DNA from: CAVQCT01 sp964520865
GTDB taxonomy: Bacteria > Zixibacteria > MSB-5A5 > GN15 > FEB-12
Direction: 5' to 3'
Assembly: GCA_964520865.1 (NCBI GenBank)
Contig: CAZFOY010000013.1
Coordinates: 1-64,000, forward strand
DNA: 64,000 nucleotides
The stretch's first letter is position 1, and each line of letters starts with the position of its first letter. This document shows, in pieces, positions 17,597 through 25,720 of the stretch. A model generated the notes under the pieces. The model was not told where the DNA came from, did not search any database, and saw only the letters and a program-made list of their open reading frames with translations. The translations under genes were made by a program, and so were the position numbers.

Positions 17597-18650
17597 TCTT
17601 ATTCAATTCCGCAAGAATCTCTTTTACCCTGTCCACCTTGGTCCGGTGGGTAACGAACGTTATGTTGTCGGTCCTGACTACGACCAGGTCGGAAACGCCG
17701 AGACAGGCTATCATGCCTTCCGCATTGTTGTAAACAATCGTCTCGTACGTATCGACCAGCATTCCCTCACCAACCAACACGTTGTTGTCCGAATCGACAG
17801 TTTTGTACCGAGGGAGCGAATTGAACCCTCCGATATCATCCCAGATAATGTCAGCTTTGATTGTCAGGACGTTGTCAGCTTTTTCGAGCACGGCAAAGTC
17901 GATTGATATACCGACTGCTTTGTCGTAAAGTTCCTGCCGGGCCTGAATCTCTTTGTTCGTTCCGATATGTTTGCCGTAGTCATCGAGAAGGCCGCCCAGC
18001 TCCGGCTGGCACCGACGGATCGCTTTGAGAATAGCCTCAGCCGACCAGACGAACATACCACTATTCCAGAGGTACATATGGCTGTAATAGTATTCGTGCG
18101 CTACCGCCGCCCTTGGTTTCTCAGTGAAGGCGGACACCTCGTAAACGAGAATCTCACCATCGTGACGGTACATATCGCCAAGTTTCACATAGCCATAGCC
18201 GGTTTCCGGTCGGGTTGGCACAATACCGATTGTGATCAGCTTGTCTTCCTGGGATGCGATCGAAATAGCCGATCGGAGCAGCTGCTGAAGCTTTTCCGGC
18301 GGTCTGATCAGGTGATCGGCCGAAAGAACAACCAGAACCGACCCCGGATCTTCTTTGAGCAGATGTATCGCGGCTAATCCAATTGCCACACAAGTATTTC
18401 TGCCGGTGGGTTCAGCGAGGATGTGCTTCGGCTGTAATTTTGTCAGTTGTTCGACGATAAACTGCTTCATCGAATCGCTGGTGACGATGCGCACATTGTC
18501 ATAGGGAATAATCGGGAGAACCCGGTCTATCGTCTCTTCAAGCATCGTCTTTCCCGAGGTCAGCCTCAGAAATTGCTTGGGGTGGCTGGCTCTGGACAGG
18601 GGCCAAAACCGCTCTCCCTTTCCGCCTGCCAAAATGACTCCGTAAACCAA
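17571..18650 (-). CDS. manC: Mannose-1-phosphate guanylyltransferase
   Basis: This 359-residue nucleotidyltransferase should make GDP-mannose from mannose-1-phosphate and GTP. It has the N-terminal GVILAGGKGERFWPLSR loop, the PKQFL motif, a FTEKP motif near residue 177 and LWNSGMFVW near 194. It is a single-domain enzyme without the isomerase half seen in some AlgA-type proteins. The TTG start at 18650 has AAGGAG six bases upstream. It is the first gene after a strong promoter and probably leads the long minus-strand operon. Confidence 0.9.
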   Translation of the reverse strand: MVYGVILAGGKGERFWPLSRASHPKQFLRLTSGKTMLEETIDRVLPIIPYDNVRIVTSDSMKQFIVEQLTKLQPKHILAEPTGRNTCVAIGLAAIHLLKEDPGSVLVVLSADHLIRPPEKLQQLLRSAISIASQEDKLITIGIVPTRPETGYGYVKLGDMYRHDGEILVYEVSAFTEKPRAAVAHEYYYSHMYLWNSGMFVWSAEAILKAIRRCQPELGGLLDDYGKHIGTNKEIQARQELYDKAVGISIDFAVLEKADNVLTIKADIIWDDIGGFNSLPRYKTVDSDNNVLVGEGMLVDTYETIVYNNAEGMIACLGVSDLVVVRTDNITFVTHRTKVDRVKEILAELNKNENTRKYL

Positions 18651-18685
18651 CCAACGCTCCTTTATCTTATCCGCGTAATCTACTG

Positions 18686-18714
18686 ATAATAATCGGGTTA
18701 AATCTGATAGTCAA
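18686..18714 (-). promoter_or_regulatory. Predicted promoter upstream of the guanylyltransferase gene
   Basis: On the minus strand TTGACT (18709-18714) is followed after 17 bases by TATTAT (18686-18691). Transcription would start near 18679, about 30 bases before the TTG start, leaving room for the AAGGAG site. It is the only strong promoter I noticed ahead of the run of genes down to 3609. Confidence 0.6.
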
Positions 18715-18826
18715 GGAAAGATTCGCCGCCCGCGTGAGCTTAACGGTAAAATAAGATCCGGGATTGTCGCTGCCGCTCGTATAACAACTACTCAAAGCAA
18801 GTACACACCAAACCAGGGATGGAATT

Positions 18827-19318
18827 TTGCCTGACAAAGGTGGGAGTAACCGCTCAGACACCTCAAGATTGATAAACTCGCCGCGCGAAGTGCTCTATCG
18901 CGCGTTCACCAGCCCCGATGCACTTGAATCCTGGCTGGCGCCGGGAAGGATGACGGGAAAGATTCATCAATTCGATCTGCGGGTTGGAGGCGGATATGAG
19001 ATGTCGCTGTTCTATCCCGAATCCGACCTCAAGGACCGTGGCAAAACATCGGCAAAAGAAGATCGGTTCTCGGCCACTTTCGTAGAACTTACTCCACCCT
19101 CTAAAATAGTACAGAAGATTGCTTTCGATACAACCGATCCTGCTCTCACGGGCGAAATGACCATGACTACTACCTTCGAAGAAACAGACGGAGGGACCGA
19201 AGTGAGGATCGTGTTCGAGAACATCCCGGAAGGCATCCGTCCTGAAGACAATGACAAAGGGACGCGGCAATCGATCGAGAAGCTTGCCCGCTATGCTGAA
19301 AAGACGAAGCAGCCTTAG
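18827..19318 (+). CDS. SRPBCC / AHSA1-type domain protein
   Basis: This 163-residue soluble protein has the Bet v1-like (AHSA1) pattern: INSPREVLYRAFTSPDALES near residues 16-35, GGGYEMSLFYPE in the middle and a C-terminal long helix. Such proteins bind hydrophobic ligands or act as Hsp90-activator-like domains; the ligand here is unknown. The TTG start has AGGGAT six bases upstream. Its stop codon overlaps the stop of the convergent phosphotransacylase gene by 4 bases. Confidence 0.82.
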   Translation: MPDKGGSNRSDTSRLINSPREVLYRAFTSPDALESWLAPGRMTGKIHQFDLRVGGGYEMSLFYPESDLKDRGKTSAKEDRFSATFVELTPPSKIVQKIAFDTTDPALTGEMTMTTTFEETDGGTEVRIVFENIPEGIRPEDNDKGTRQSIEKLARYAEKTKQP

Positions 19319-20265
19319 CGGTTGGCCGTTAGAATTCCAAGCAGGAGGGCATTGAATCTGTTTTCGGTCGAATCGCATCGGGAGCTGACTACAACCGGCA
19401 CTCTTCCCCCCCAGACCAGTCCACCGATCTCGGCATTTCCATAGAGCGTCATAGCTTTGTAGACACCGTTGGCCGTCTCGATGTTGGGTGCGAGAAGTAT
19501 ATCGGCCTGACCGGCGACCGGTGAGTGAGTGATCCCCTTGGCCTCGGCGGCTTCTTTGTCTACGGCCGTGTCGAACGACAGAGGACCGTCGACATACGCA
19601 TTCTTTATCTGATGGCGGTCGGCCATCTTGGCGATAATTGCCGCATCGGTCGTCACCGGCATCTGAGGATATACAACTTCCACCGCCGCCAGCACGGCTA
19701 CTCGCGGCTTTTTGATGCCAATCGAAGTGGCAACCTGCACCGCGTTGTTGATCAGTGCCAGCTTCTGCCTGAGGTCCGGCTCGATATTGACCGCGGCATC
19801 GGTTAGCAGCAGAAGTTTCGAGTAGAGGGCCGGGTGCATGACTGTCACATGGGAGATACGATTGCCGGACGGATTGAATTCACCTTCCTTGTCAAAGAGG
19901 AGCCGAAGGAACGATACGGTCGAGATGCGACCCTTGACGATCAGGTCCAACTCGCCGGCTGCTACCATCTTAGCGGCCGTTTGCACCGCAAGAACCGGCT
20001 CGCGAATGTCCAGGAATTTCGCGCTGCCGATATCCACGCCCGCTTCCCTGGCGCGCTCCTTCGCGAGGGTTTCATCGCCGACGATTGTAGCTTCAACGAG
20101 CCCGTCTCTCATTCCGCGCGCGAACGCCTTCAGAGCTGAGCTGTCCGAAGGGACGACGAGTGCTGCTCTCGTTTTCTTGCCTGACTCGGCAAGTTGCCGG
20201 GCTCTTTCGTAGATCTGTTTGAACGAACTGACTTCGGGCAGCTCAAACGCCGCATTCGGACTCAT
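19315..20265 (-). CDS. Phosphate acyltransferase (butyryl/acetyl type), second copy
   Basis: This 316-residue protein belongs to the phosphotransacetylase/phosphotransbutyrylase family (acyl-CoA plus phosphate to acyl phosphate plus CoA). Family features include LIVKGRISTVSFLRLL near residue 108, the TDAAVNIEPDL segment near 154, DGPLSFDTAVDKEAA near 224 and a closing NAEIGGLVWGGRVPVV. The start at ATG 20265 is fixed by a strong GGAGGAGG site. It is a diverged paralogue of the adjacent ptb and may act on a different acyl chain. Confidence 0.85.
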   Translation of the reverse strand: MSPNAAFELPEVSSFKQIYERARQLAESGKKTRAALVVPSDSSALKAFARGMRDGLVEATIVGDETLAKERAREAGVDIGSAKFLDIREPVLAVQTAAKMVAAGELDLIVKGRISTVSFLRLLFDKEGEFNPSGNRISHVTVMHPALYSKLLLLTDAAVNIEPDLRQKLALINNAVQVATSIGIKKPRVAVLAAVEVVYPQMPVTTDAAIIAKMADRHQIKNAYVDGPLSFDTAVDKEAAEAKGITHSPVAGQADILLAPNIETANGVYKAMTLYGNAEIGGLVWGGRVPVVVSSRCDSTENRFNALLLGILTANR

Positions 20266-20266
20266 G

Positions 20267-21220
20267 CTAAGCCTCCTCCGTCCAGATCTCTTGCTGTTCG
20301 TAGTAGTCGGCCAGGACACAGGCAAGGGCCAGCGATGCCTTCTTGTTTTTCACCGTGTCGGTTCGCGAGACCAAAGACACAGGGACCCTGGCCCCGACGA
20401 TAACGCCGGCGAAGACTGCCCTGGCAAATTGAATCAGCGACTTGGCTACGATATTGCACTCCTCTATCGAGTCCATAAGATAGATATCTGCGTCGCCTAC
20501 CACCATACCGCTGGCCTGGTGATAATCCGCCGCTGCTTTCGAAGTTGCCAGATCGAACGGCAGCGGTCCCTGTATGGCAATATCTTTCAGTTTGACCATT
20601 GCGTGCGGAATTATATAGTCGATGTCGGACAGGGTGTGAGGAATGCTCTCCGAAGGAGCATCCTGCGCACCCGAAACTGCAATCTTCACCGGGGACAATC
20701 CAAGCGCGTGCGCAACATGAACGGCATTTTCAAGTATCTGCGACTTCTGATCCTGATCCGGCTTGACGACCATCCCACCATCGGTAAGATTCAGTAACTT
20801 ATGATAACCGGGAATGTCCAGCACGGCACAGTGTGACAGCGTATTCTTGCCACGGAGTCCATACTGTTTGTCGAGAACAACCTTGAGCAGAGCCGAGGTC
20901 GGAAGGAACCCCTTCATGATAGCATCGGCCTTCCCTTTGGAGGCCAGTTCCACCGCCTGATGTGCCGCCCGGATGACATCCGGTTGGTCTATGACTTCCA
21001 GTCGACTGATTTCGATATCATGTTGTTGCGCGATCTCGGCGATCTTAGCGGAGTCCCCGACCAGTACTCCTTCGATGAACCCGTCGGCTTCGGCCTGTGA
21101 TACCGCCTGGATGACATCGGCATCCTGCGCCGCCGCCACCGCCACTCGCTTCTTCCTGCCTTGCCCGGCGATATCCACCGCTCGCGCGATCAGTTCATCG
21201 GATGAATGTATCGATTTCAT
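20267..21220 (-). CDS. ptb: Phosphate butyryltransferase
   Basis: This protein of about 317 residues should convert acyl-CoA to acyl phosphate. It shows the family motifs ADAIMKGFLPTSALLKVVLD, NLTDGGMVVKPD and QGPLPFDLATSKAAADYH, plus the C-terminal VFAGVIVGARVPVSLVSR. It lies directly after butyrate kinase and the ferredoxin oxidoreductase genes, so its natural substrate may be branched or aryl acyl-CoA. I chose ATG 21220; a GTG at 21229 is an alternative. Confidence 0.9.
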   Translation of the reverse strand: MKSIHSSDELIARAVDIAGQGRKKRVAVAAAQDADVIQAVSQAEADGFIEGVLVGDSAKIAEIAQQHDIEISRLEVIDQPDVIRAAHQAVELASKGKADAIMKGFLPTSALLKVVLDKQYGLRGKNTLSHCAVLDIPGYHKLLNLTDGGMVVKPDQDQKSQILENAVHVAHALGLSPVKIAVSGAQDAPSESIPHTLSDIDYIIPHAMVKLKDIAIQGPLPFDLATSKAAADYHQASGMVVGDADIYLMDSIEECNIVAKSLIQFARAVFAGVIVGARVPVSLVSRTDTVKNKKASLALACVLADYYEQQEIWTEEA

Positions 21221-21245
21221 CTCCACCACCCCGGACCTGCTTCTT

Positions 21246-22313
21246 TCAATATGTCTTGAGCTGTTCCTTGCCGCTCAGGAATCTTTCGCCGGCCGCCGCC
21301 AGCGCTTCCATTTCGAACTCACCGGCCATTACCACTACTCTTCCAAGATACGCAATATACCCGGTGATAGATTCGACAAGGGATGCTGAATTTGCCATTC
21401 CGCCGGTCAGGATTATCGCCTCGAAATCCCCCGACAAAGCCGTCGCGGCAGCGCCGATCTCTTTGGCGATCTGATAAGCCATCGCATCAAAGTAGAGTTT
21501 CGCCTTCGAATCGCCGGCCGCGATCAGTTTCTCTACTTCGCGAAGGTCCCCTACTCCAAGATAGGCCACCAGACCGGACTTCTTCGAAAGCTTGTCGACC
21601 ATCTCTTTTTCGGTGAATTGCCCGGAGTAGCAGAGCTTGACAAGGCCGCCGATCGGCAGCGCTCCCGCTCGATCGGGCGAGAACGGCCCCATCCCGAGCA
21701 GGGCATCGTTGACATCGACCACCTTGCCACCATCGATTGCCGCCACCGACACCCCTCCACCCATATGGACGCCGACGAATCTGAGATCCTCAAGGTCCCG
21801 TCCCAGCCGCGCCGCTTCTCTTCGGCAGACCTCCTTGAGATTAAGCGCGTGCACCCGGCACTTGCGTTCGATTTCAGGAATGCCGCTGACTCTGGCGATA
21901 TCGGTGAAATTGTCAACTGTAATCGGATCGGAAACCAGCGAAGGAACGCCGAACCGGCTGCCCAACTCACTGGCGATGAGAGCGCCGAGGTTGGAGGCAT
22001 GATTCGAGTAGCGTCTCGTTCTCAGGTCTTGAAGCATCTCGTCACTGATGGCGTAGGAGCCGCCCTCAAGTGGTTTTACCGGAGCACCCCGACCGACAAC
22101 AGCCTTGAGACTGCCCGGAACCAGATGCAACGAGTCGATCCAGGTATCGACCATCCTCAACCGGTAGTCAAACTGATCGGCAACGTTGTCAAAACGAGAC
22201 AACTCGGTATGATCGTGCCGGATGACTTCTTCGGCCTTCTTCTGAGATCCCTCAAACAGGGCGGTTTTGGTCGAAGTAGATCCCGGGTTGATGATCAGCA
22301 TCAGGTGCGACAT
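21246..22313 (-). CDS. buk: Butyrate (branched-chain/aryl acid) kinase
   Basis: This 355-residue acetokinase-family enzyme should transfer phosphate from acyl phosphate to ADP. It has the N-terminal phosphate loop INPGSTSTKTALFEG, the VGRGAPVKPLEGG segment near 73, VGVHMGGGVSV near 179 and AIILTGGMANS near 302. Length is normal for butyrate kinase. It sits between iorB and ptb with short spacing and has GGAGGTG upstream, so it should be made together with the oxidoreductase that supplies acyl-CoA. Confidence 0.93.
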   Translation of the reverse strand: MSHLMLIINPGSTSTKTALFEGSQKKAEEVIRHDHTELSRFDNVADQFDYRLRMVDTWIDSLHLVPGSLKAVVGRGAPVKPLEGGSYAISDEMLQDLRTRRYSNHASNLGALIASELGSRFGVPSLVSDPITVDNFTDIARVSGIPEIERKCRVHALNLKEVCRREAARLGRDLEDLRFVGVHMGGGVSVAAIDGGKVVDVNDALLGMGPFSPDRAGALPIGGLVKLCYSGQFTEKEMVDKLSKKSGLVAYLGVGDLREVEKLIAAGDSKAKLYFDAMAYQIAKEIGAAATALSGDFEAIILTGGMANSASLVESITGYIAYLGRVVVMAGEFEMEALAAAGERFLSGKEQLKTY

Positions 22314-22319
22314 CGACCG

Positions 22320-22922
22320 CTACACCTCCACGGATGAAAGCTGCACCTGCCGACCGCGGTTAAACGCCTGGATGTTTATTTCGACGAATTTCTCTTTCAC
22401 CTTGTTCTTGAGCACCTCGATCCAGAGATCGGTCTCGAACGGAAGGTAATTCGAGAGAACGCCCAGAAGGATCGTATTTACCAGACGGGGATTGCCGAGT
22501 TCTGCGGCAATCTTGTCGGCCTCGACCGCGATTACCCGGCCGGCCTTCTCGCGCATCCGCGTGATAGCGTCGTCGGGATAGTGAAACTTCTTCGATGACG
22601 TCACGATCGCCGGAATAAGCTGCGTGCGTGAAACGATAGCCACGCCGTCCTTCTTCATCCAGTCCATCGCGCGGAGACCCTCCGCCTGCTCGAATGACAT
22701 GAGCACGTCGGCCTGTCCGTATTCGATCGTCGGCGAATACACCTTGGGGGCGATCTTGATATGCGATGAAACGATGCCGCCTCGCTGGGACATCCCGTGT
22801 ACTTCGGACTTCTTCACGTCGAGCCCGAACGTCATCGCTACCTCGGAAATGATCTCCGACGCGAGAAGCACACCCTGACCGCCTACGCCGACTATGAGTA
22901 TATTAAAAGTATTGTCTGACAT
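22320..22922 (-). CDS. iorB: Indolepyruvate:ferredoxin oxidoreductase, beta subunit
   Basis: This 200-residue gamma-type 2-oxoacid oxidoreductase subunit has the family signature ILIVGVGGQGVLLASEI at residues 8-24 and HGMSQRGGIVSSH near 42-54. With IorA it oxidises aryl 2-oxo acids to acyl-CoA and CO2, reducing ferredoxin. The ATG has GGAGGTTGCA upstream and follows iorA by 9 bases. Confidence 0.94.
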   Translation of the reverse strand: MSDNTFNILIVGVGGQGVLLASEIISEVAMTFGLDVKKSEVHGMSQRGGIVSSHIKIAPKVYSPTIEYGQADVLMSFEQAEGLRAMDWMKKDGVAIVSRTQLIPAIVTSSKKFHYPDDAITRMREKAGRVIAVEADKIAAELGNPRLVNTILLGVLSNYLPFETDLWIEVLKNKVKEKFVEINIQAFNRGRQVQLSSVEV

Positions 22923-22931
22923 TGCAACCTC

Positions 22932-24713
22932 CTACGCTTTCACCATCTGGCTCTGAAGTACGATCGCTTCGGGCGGGCATACCTGCGCACAAAGGGTGCA
23001 GCCGGTGCAGATAGTTGTATCGATAACCGCTTTCGGGTGGCCGTGCTTGTTGGTTTCCTCCGACGCCGAAATGGCCGGACAGGAGATCCGGAAGCAGGCC
23101 GAGCAGGCGGTACAGAGTTCAAGATCGACGACATACGGTTCGTCCATAATCCGCTTGGGCATCAGGACGCAAGGACGGTTCGTAATGACGACCGACGGCT
23201 CCGGACGAGCGACTTCTTCTTTGATCGTCTCGAGTACGGTGTCGTATTCGTAGGCATCGATTATCCGCACGTTCTTCACGCCGAGAGCCTTGCACAACTC
23301 GGGAATGTCGATCTTTCCGGCCGGGTCGCCCATCAGGGTGCGTCCTGTCGCCGGGTGCTGCTGGCCGCCGGTCATGGCCGTAGCCCGGTTGTCCAGGATA
23401 AGGACGGTCACGTTCGAGTGGTTGTAGACGGCATCCATCAAGCCGGTGACCCCGGAGTGCAGGAAGGTCGAGTCCCCGATGACAGCGACAGTGCCTTTCT
23501 CGGATCCCTTCACTTTCTCCATACCGATAGCATTGCCGATAGAGGCTCCCATGCAGATGCACGTATCGAGGGCATTCAGCGGTTCCATCACCCCCAGCGT
23601 GTAGCACCCGATATCCCCGGTCACGGTCACACCAAGCTTCTTGAGCGCCATGAAAGCACCGCGGTGCGGGCAGCCGGGGCAAAGAACCGGCGGACGCGGA
23701 AACATATTGGCTTCCGCCGCGATAAGAGCAGCGGCAACATCGATTGAAACTCCGGCCTCCTTGAGACCCGCCGCCACCCGGTGGGGTGACAGCTCGCCCA
23801 GATGCCCGAAGTACTTTTTTCCCTCGACCGGGATACCGGCCGCCTTGATCTGATCCTCGTAAAACGGTTCCAGCTCTTCGACCACCAGAACCTTGTCGTG
23901 CGACTTAACGAATGCCGCGATTTTCTTCATCGGAAGCGGATAACTCATGCCGAGTTTCAGATAGTCCAGATTCGGCGCTATCTCCTTGGCATACTGGTAA
24001 GCGACTCCGCCGGAGATAATACCCACTTTGGATCCGTTATTTTCGATGAAATTGAGCGGCGTTTCTTCGGTAAACCGCTGGAGCTTCTCGAGTCGTTCCC
24101 TCACGACTACATGGCGCACTCTCGCGTTCGATGGGATCATGACGTATTTCGATGGATCCTTGACGAACTTCCGATCCGGGCCCTCGACCTTATCGCCCAA
24201 CTCGACCACACTTTTCGAGTGCGATATCCGTGTGGTCATGCGGAAAAGAACCGGCGTATCGAACACTTCGGACAACTCGAACGCCGTCAGGAGCATGTCT
24301 TTGGATTCCTGGCTGTCCGACGGCTCCACCATCGGGATCCCGGCGAACCGGGCATAGAATCGGTTGTCCTGCTCATTCTGCGAGGAGTGCATCTCCGGGT
24401 CATCGGCCGATACGATCACGAACCCGCCGTTTACCCCGGTGTAGGCCTGGGTCATGAACGGATCAGCGGCCACGTTCAAACCGACGTGCTTCATGGCGAC
24501 CAAAGCTCGGGCACCACCGATGGAAGCACCGATACCTACTTCGTAGGCCACTTTTTCGTTCGGCGACCACTGTGAATACACCGACGGGAATTTAGCGGCT
24601 ATCGTCTCCAGGATCTCAGTGGAAGGAGTCCCGGGATAAGCCGCGGCCAGTCTTACACCGGCTTCGTACGCTCCCCTTGCAACTGCTTCGTTGCCGGACA
24701 AAAGCTCTCTCAT
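22932..24713 (-). CDS. iorA: Indolepyruvate:ferredoxin oxidoreductase, alpha subunit
   Basis: This 593-residue TPP-dependent enzyme has the N-terminal pyrimidine-binding domain (AYPGTPSTEILET near residue 24), the CPGCPHRGAF motif near 346, the TPP/Mg site around GDSTFLHSG near 417 and two C-terminal 4Fe-4S motifs (CTACSACFRISCP and CTGCTLCAQVCPP, about 540-585). It should act on oxo acids from aromatic, and perhaps branched, amino acids. It is the first gene of the ior-buk-ptb-ptb operon. Confidence 0.95.
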   Translation of the reverse strand: MRELLSGNEAVARGAYEAGVRLAAAYPGTPSTEILETIAAKFPSVYSQWSPNEKVAYEVGIGASIGGARALVAMKHVGLNVAADPFMTQAYTGVNGGFVIVSADDPEMHSSQNEQDNRFYARFAGIPMVEPSDSQESKDMLLTAFELSEVFDTPVLFRMTTRISHSKSVVELGDKVEGPDRKFVKDPSKYVMIPSNARVRHVVVRERLEKLQRFTEETPLNFIENNGSKVGIISGGVAYQYAKEIAPNLDYLKLGMSYPLPMKKIAAFVKSHDKVLVVEELEPFYEDQIKAAGIPVEGKKYFGHLGELSPHRVAAGLKEAGVSIDVAAALIAAEANMFPRPPVLCPGCPHRGAFMALKKLGVTVTGDIGCYTLGVMEPLNALDTCICMGASIGNAIGMEKVKGSEKGTVAVIGDSTFLHSGVTGLMDAVYNHSNVTVLILDNRATAMTGGQQHPATGRTLMGDPAGKIDIPELCKALGVKNVRIIDAYEYDTVLETIKEEVARPEPSVVITNRPCVLMPKRIMDEPYVVDLELCTACSACFRISCPAISASEETNKHGHPKAVIDTTICTGCTLCAQVCPPEAIVLQSQMVKA

Positions 24714-24992
24714 ACACTTATGCCTTTATATACCTTACATTCTCATTTACAATGGACCGTTGCCGGTCACTCAAATTTCACTCTATTCTACAGGGAATAC
24801 GCCCCTGTGAATAATTTCACATATAATAACATCTGCGTCATGGACGGGCAAGGGGTTTTTTGTTCGGCTCTTTTCGCAGCAACGAGCCGTTGTCGCTCAT
24901 CGCATCCCGAAAGAAAATACTGTACTTTTTGCGTCCATGATCGTACTTTGGGATAGGCTCTGCCAACCCGAAATCTCGGTCAGGAGAATTGC
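24714..24992. promoter_or_regulatory. Divergent intergenic region between iorA and a small plus-strand gene
   Basis: No gene is seen in these 279 bases. They hold an inverted repeat (ACAGGG at 24790-24795 and CCCTGT at 24803-24808), two copies of AATTTCAC on either side of it, and a 6-base stem (CGGCTC with GAGCCG) near 24874-24898. These could be operator or leader structures for the ior operon, but no convincing -35/-10 pair was found. Confidence 0.35.
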
Positions 24993-25364
24993 ATGAATTA
25001 TCTCGACGTCTGGTGTAATATCCGCGATTCGCACAAGGATCTCGAGTTCGCGTCGGCGGTGGCCGGCTATCTCGATTTTCTGAAAGACAAGGGACTCATC
25101 GCCGGATGGATTCTGACGCGGCGGAAGTTCGGGTTCGGACCGCAGGAACTCGGGGAGTTTCACGTAAGGATCAGCGGCGAATCGCTGGCGCAACTTGACG
25201 ATGCGTTCAGTCTGGTGGCGACCCGCGACGGAGAGATCGAAAAGTTGCACGCAAGGATGTACGGGCACGTCACCGATCTGAAGTCGGCGCTCTATCGGGA
25301 TTTCCCCGACGGCGTTCGGGTCGGGGCCAGGGCAGGACAATCGACAACCCGGAGGAAAAAGTGA
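24993..25364 (+). CDS. Small conserved protein of unknown function
   Basis: This 123-residue soluble protein has a highly charged C terminus ending TTRRKK. The order of strands and helices (NYLDVWCNIRD, then a helix, WILTRRKFGFG, FHVRISGE, then a helix) suggests a ferredoxin-like fold, but I cannot assign a function. AGGAGA precedes the ATG. Its stop overlaps the GTG of the VOC-family gene (GTGA), so the two are probably partners. Confidence 0.72.
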   Translation: MNYLDVWCNIRDSHKDLEFASAVAGYLDFLKDKGLIAGWILTRRKFGFGPQELGEFHVRISGESLAQLDDAFSLVATRDGEIEKLHARMYGHVTDLKSALYRDFPDGVRVGARAGQSTTRRKK

Positions 25365-25696
25365 AGTACAAGTTCAGTCGGTGCATCTGTTTCGAGCACC
25401 CACAACAGCGGGAAATGCGGGCGCTTTACCGCGATCTGCTGGGATTCGAGGAAGTGGACCAGTCGGCAAACACGGCCGAATTGCGGGCAGGAAATTTCCG
25501 ATTATTTCTGGACCGCAAGGACCAACCGACAGTCGCTTTTGAACTGCTCGTGCCGAACGCGGAAGAAGCGAAGGCGGAACTTCTGGCAAAAGGATTCGAG
25601 CTGCTCCGCTGGGATGGACCGGGAAAAAGCCAGTTCCTTCGCGATCCGTTTGGCATTATATTCAACCTCTATGAGGAGCCTGAAGCATTCAAGTAA
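25361..25696 (+). CDS. VOC (glyoxalase/bleomycin-resistance fold) protein
   Basis: This 111-residue single VOC domain shows an N-terminal strand with Cys/His near residues 8-13, the LYRDLLGFEEVDQ helix-strand motif and the closing FLRDPFGIIFNLYEEP typical of the superfamily, where the last Glu is often a metal ligand. Substrates vary widely in this family and cannot be predicted. The GTG start is coupled to the stop of the preceding gene. Confidence 0.82.
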   Translation: MKYKFSRCICFEHPQQREMRALYRDLLGFEEVDQSANTAELRAGNFRLFLDRKDQPTVAFELLVPNAEEAKAELLAKGFELLRWDGPGKSQFLRDPFGIIFNLYEEPEAFK

Positions 25697-25720
25697 TCCT
25701 GTGAGCCTTCGGGAGGTGTA

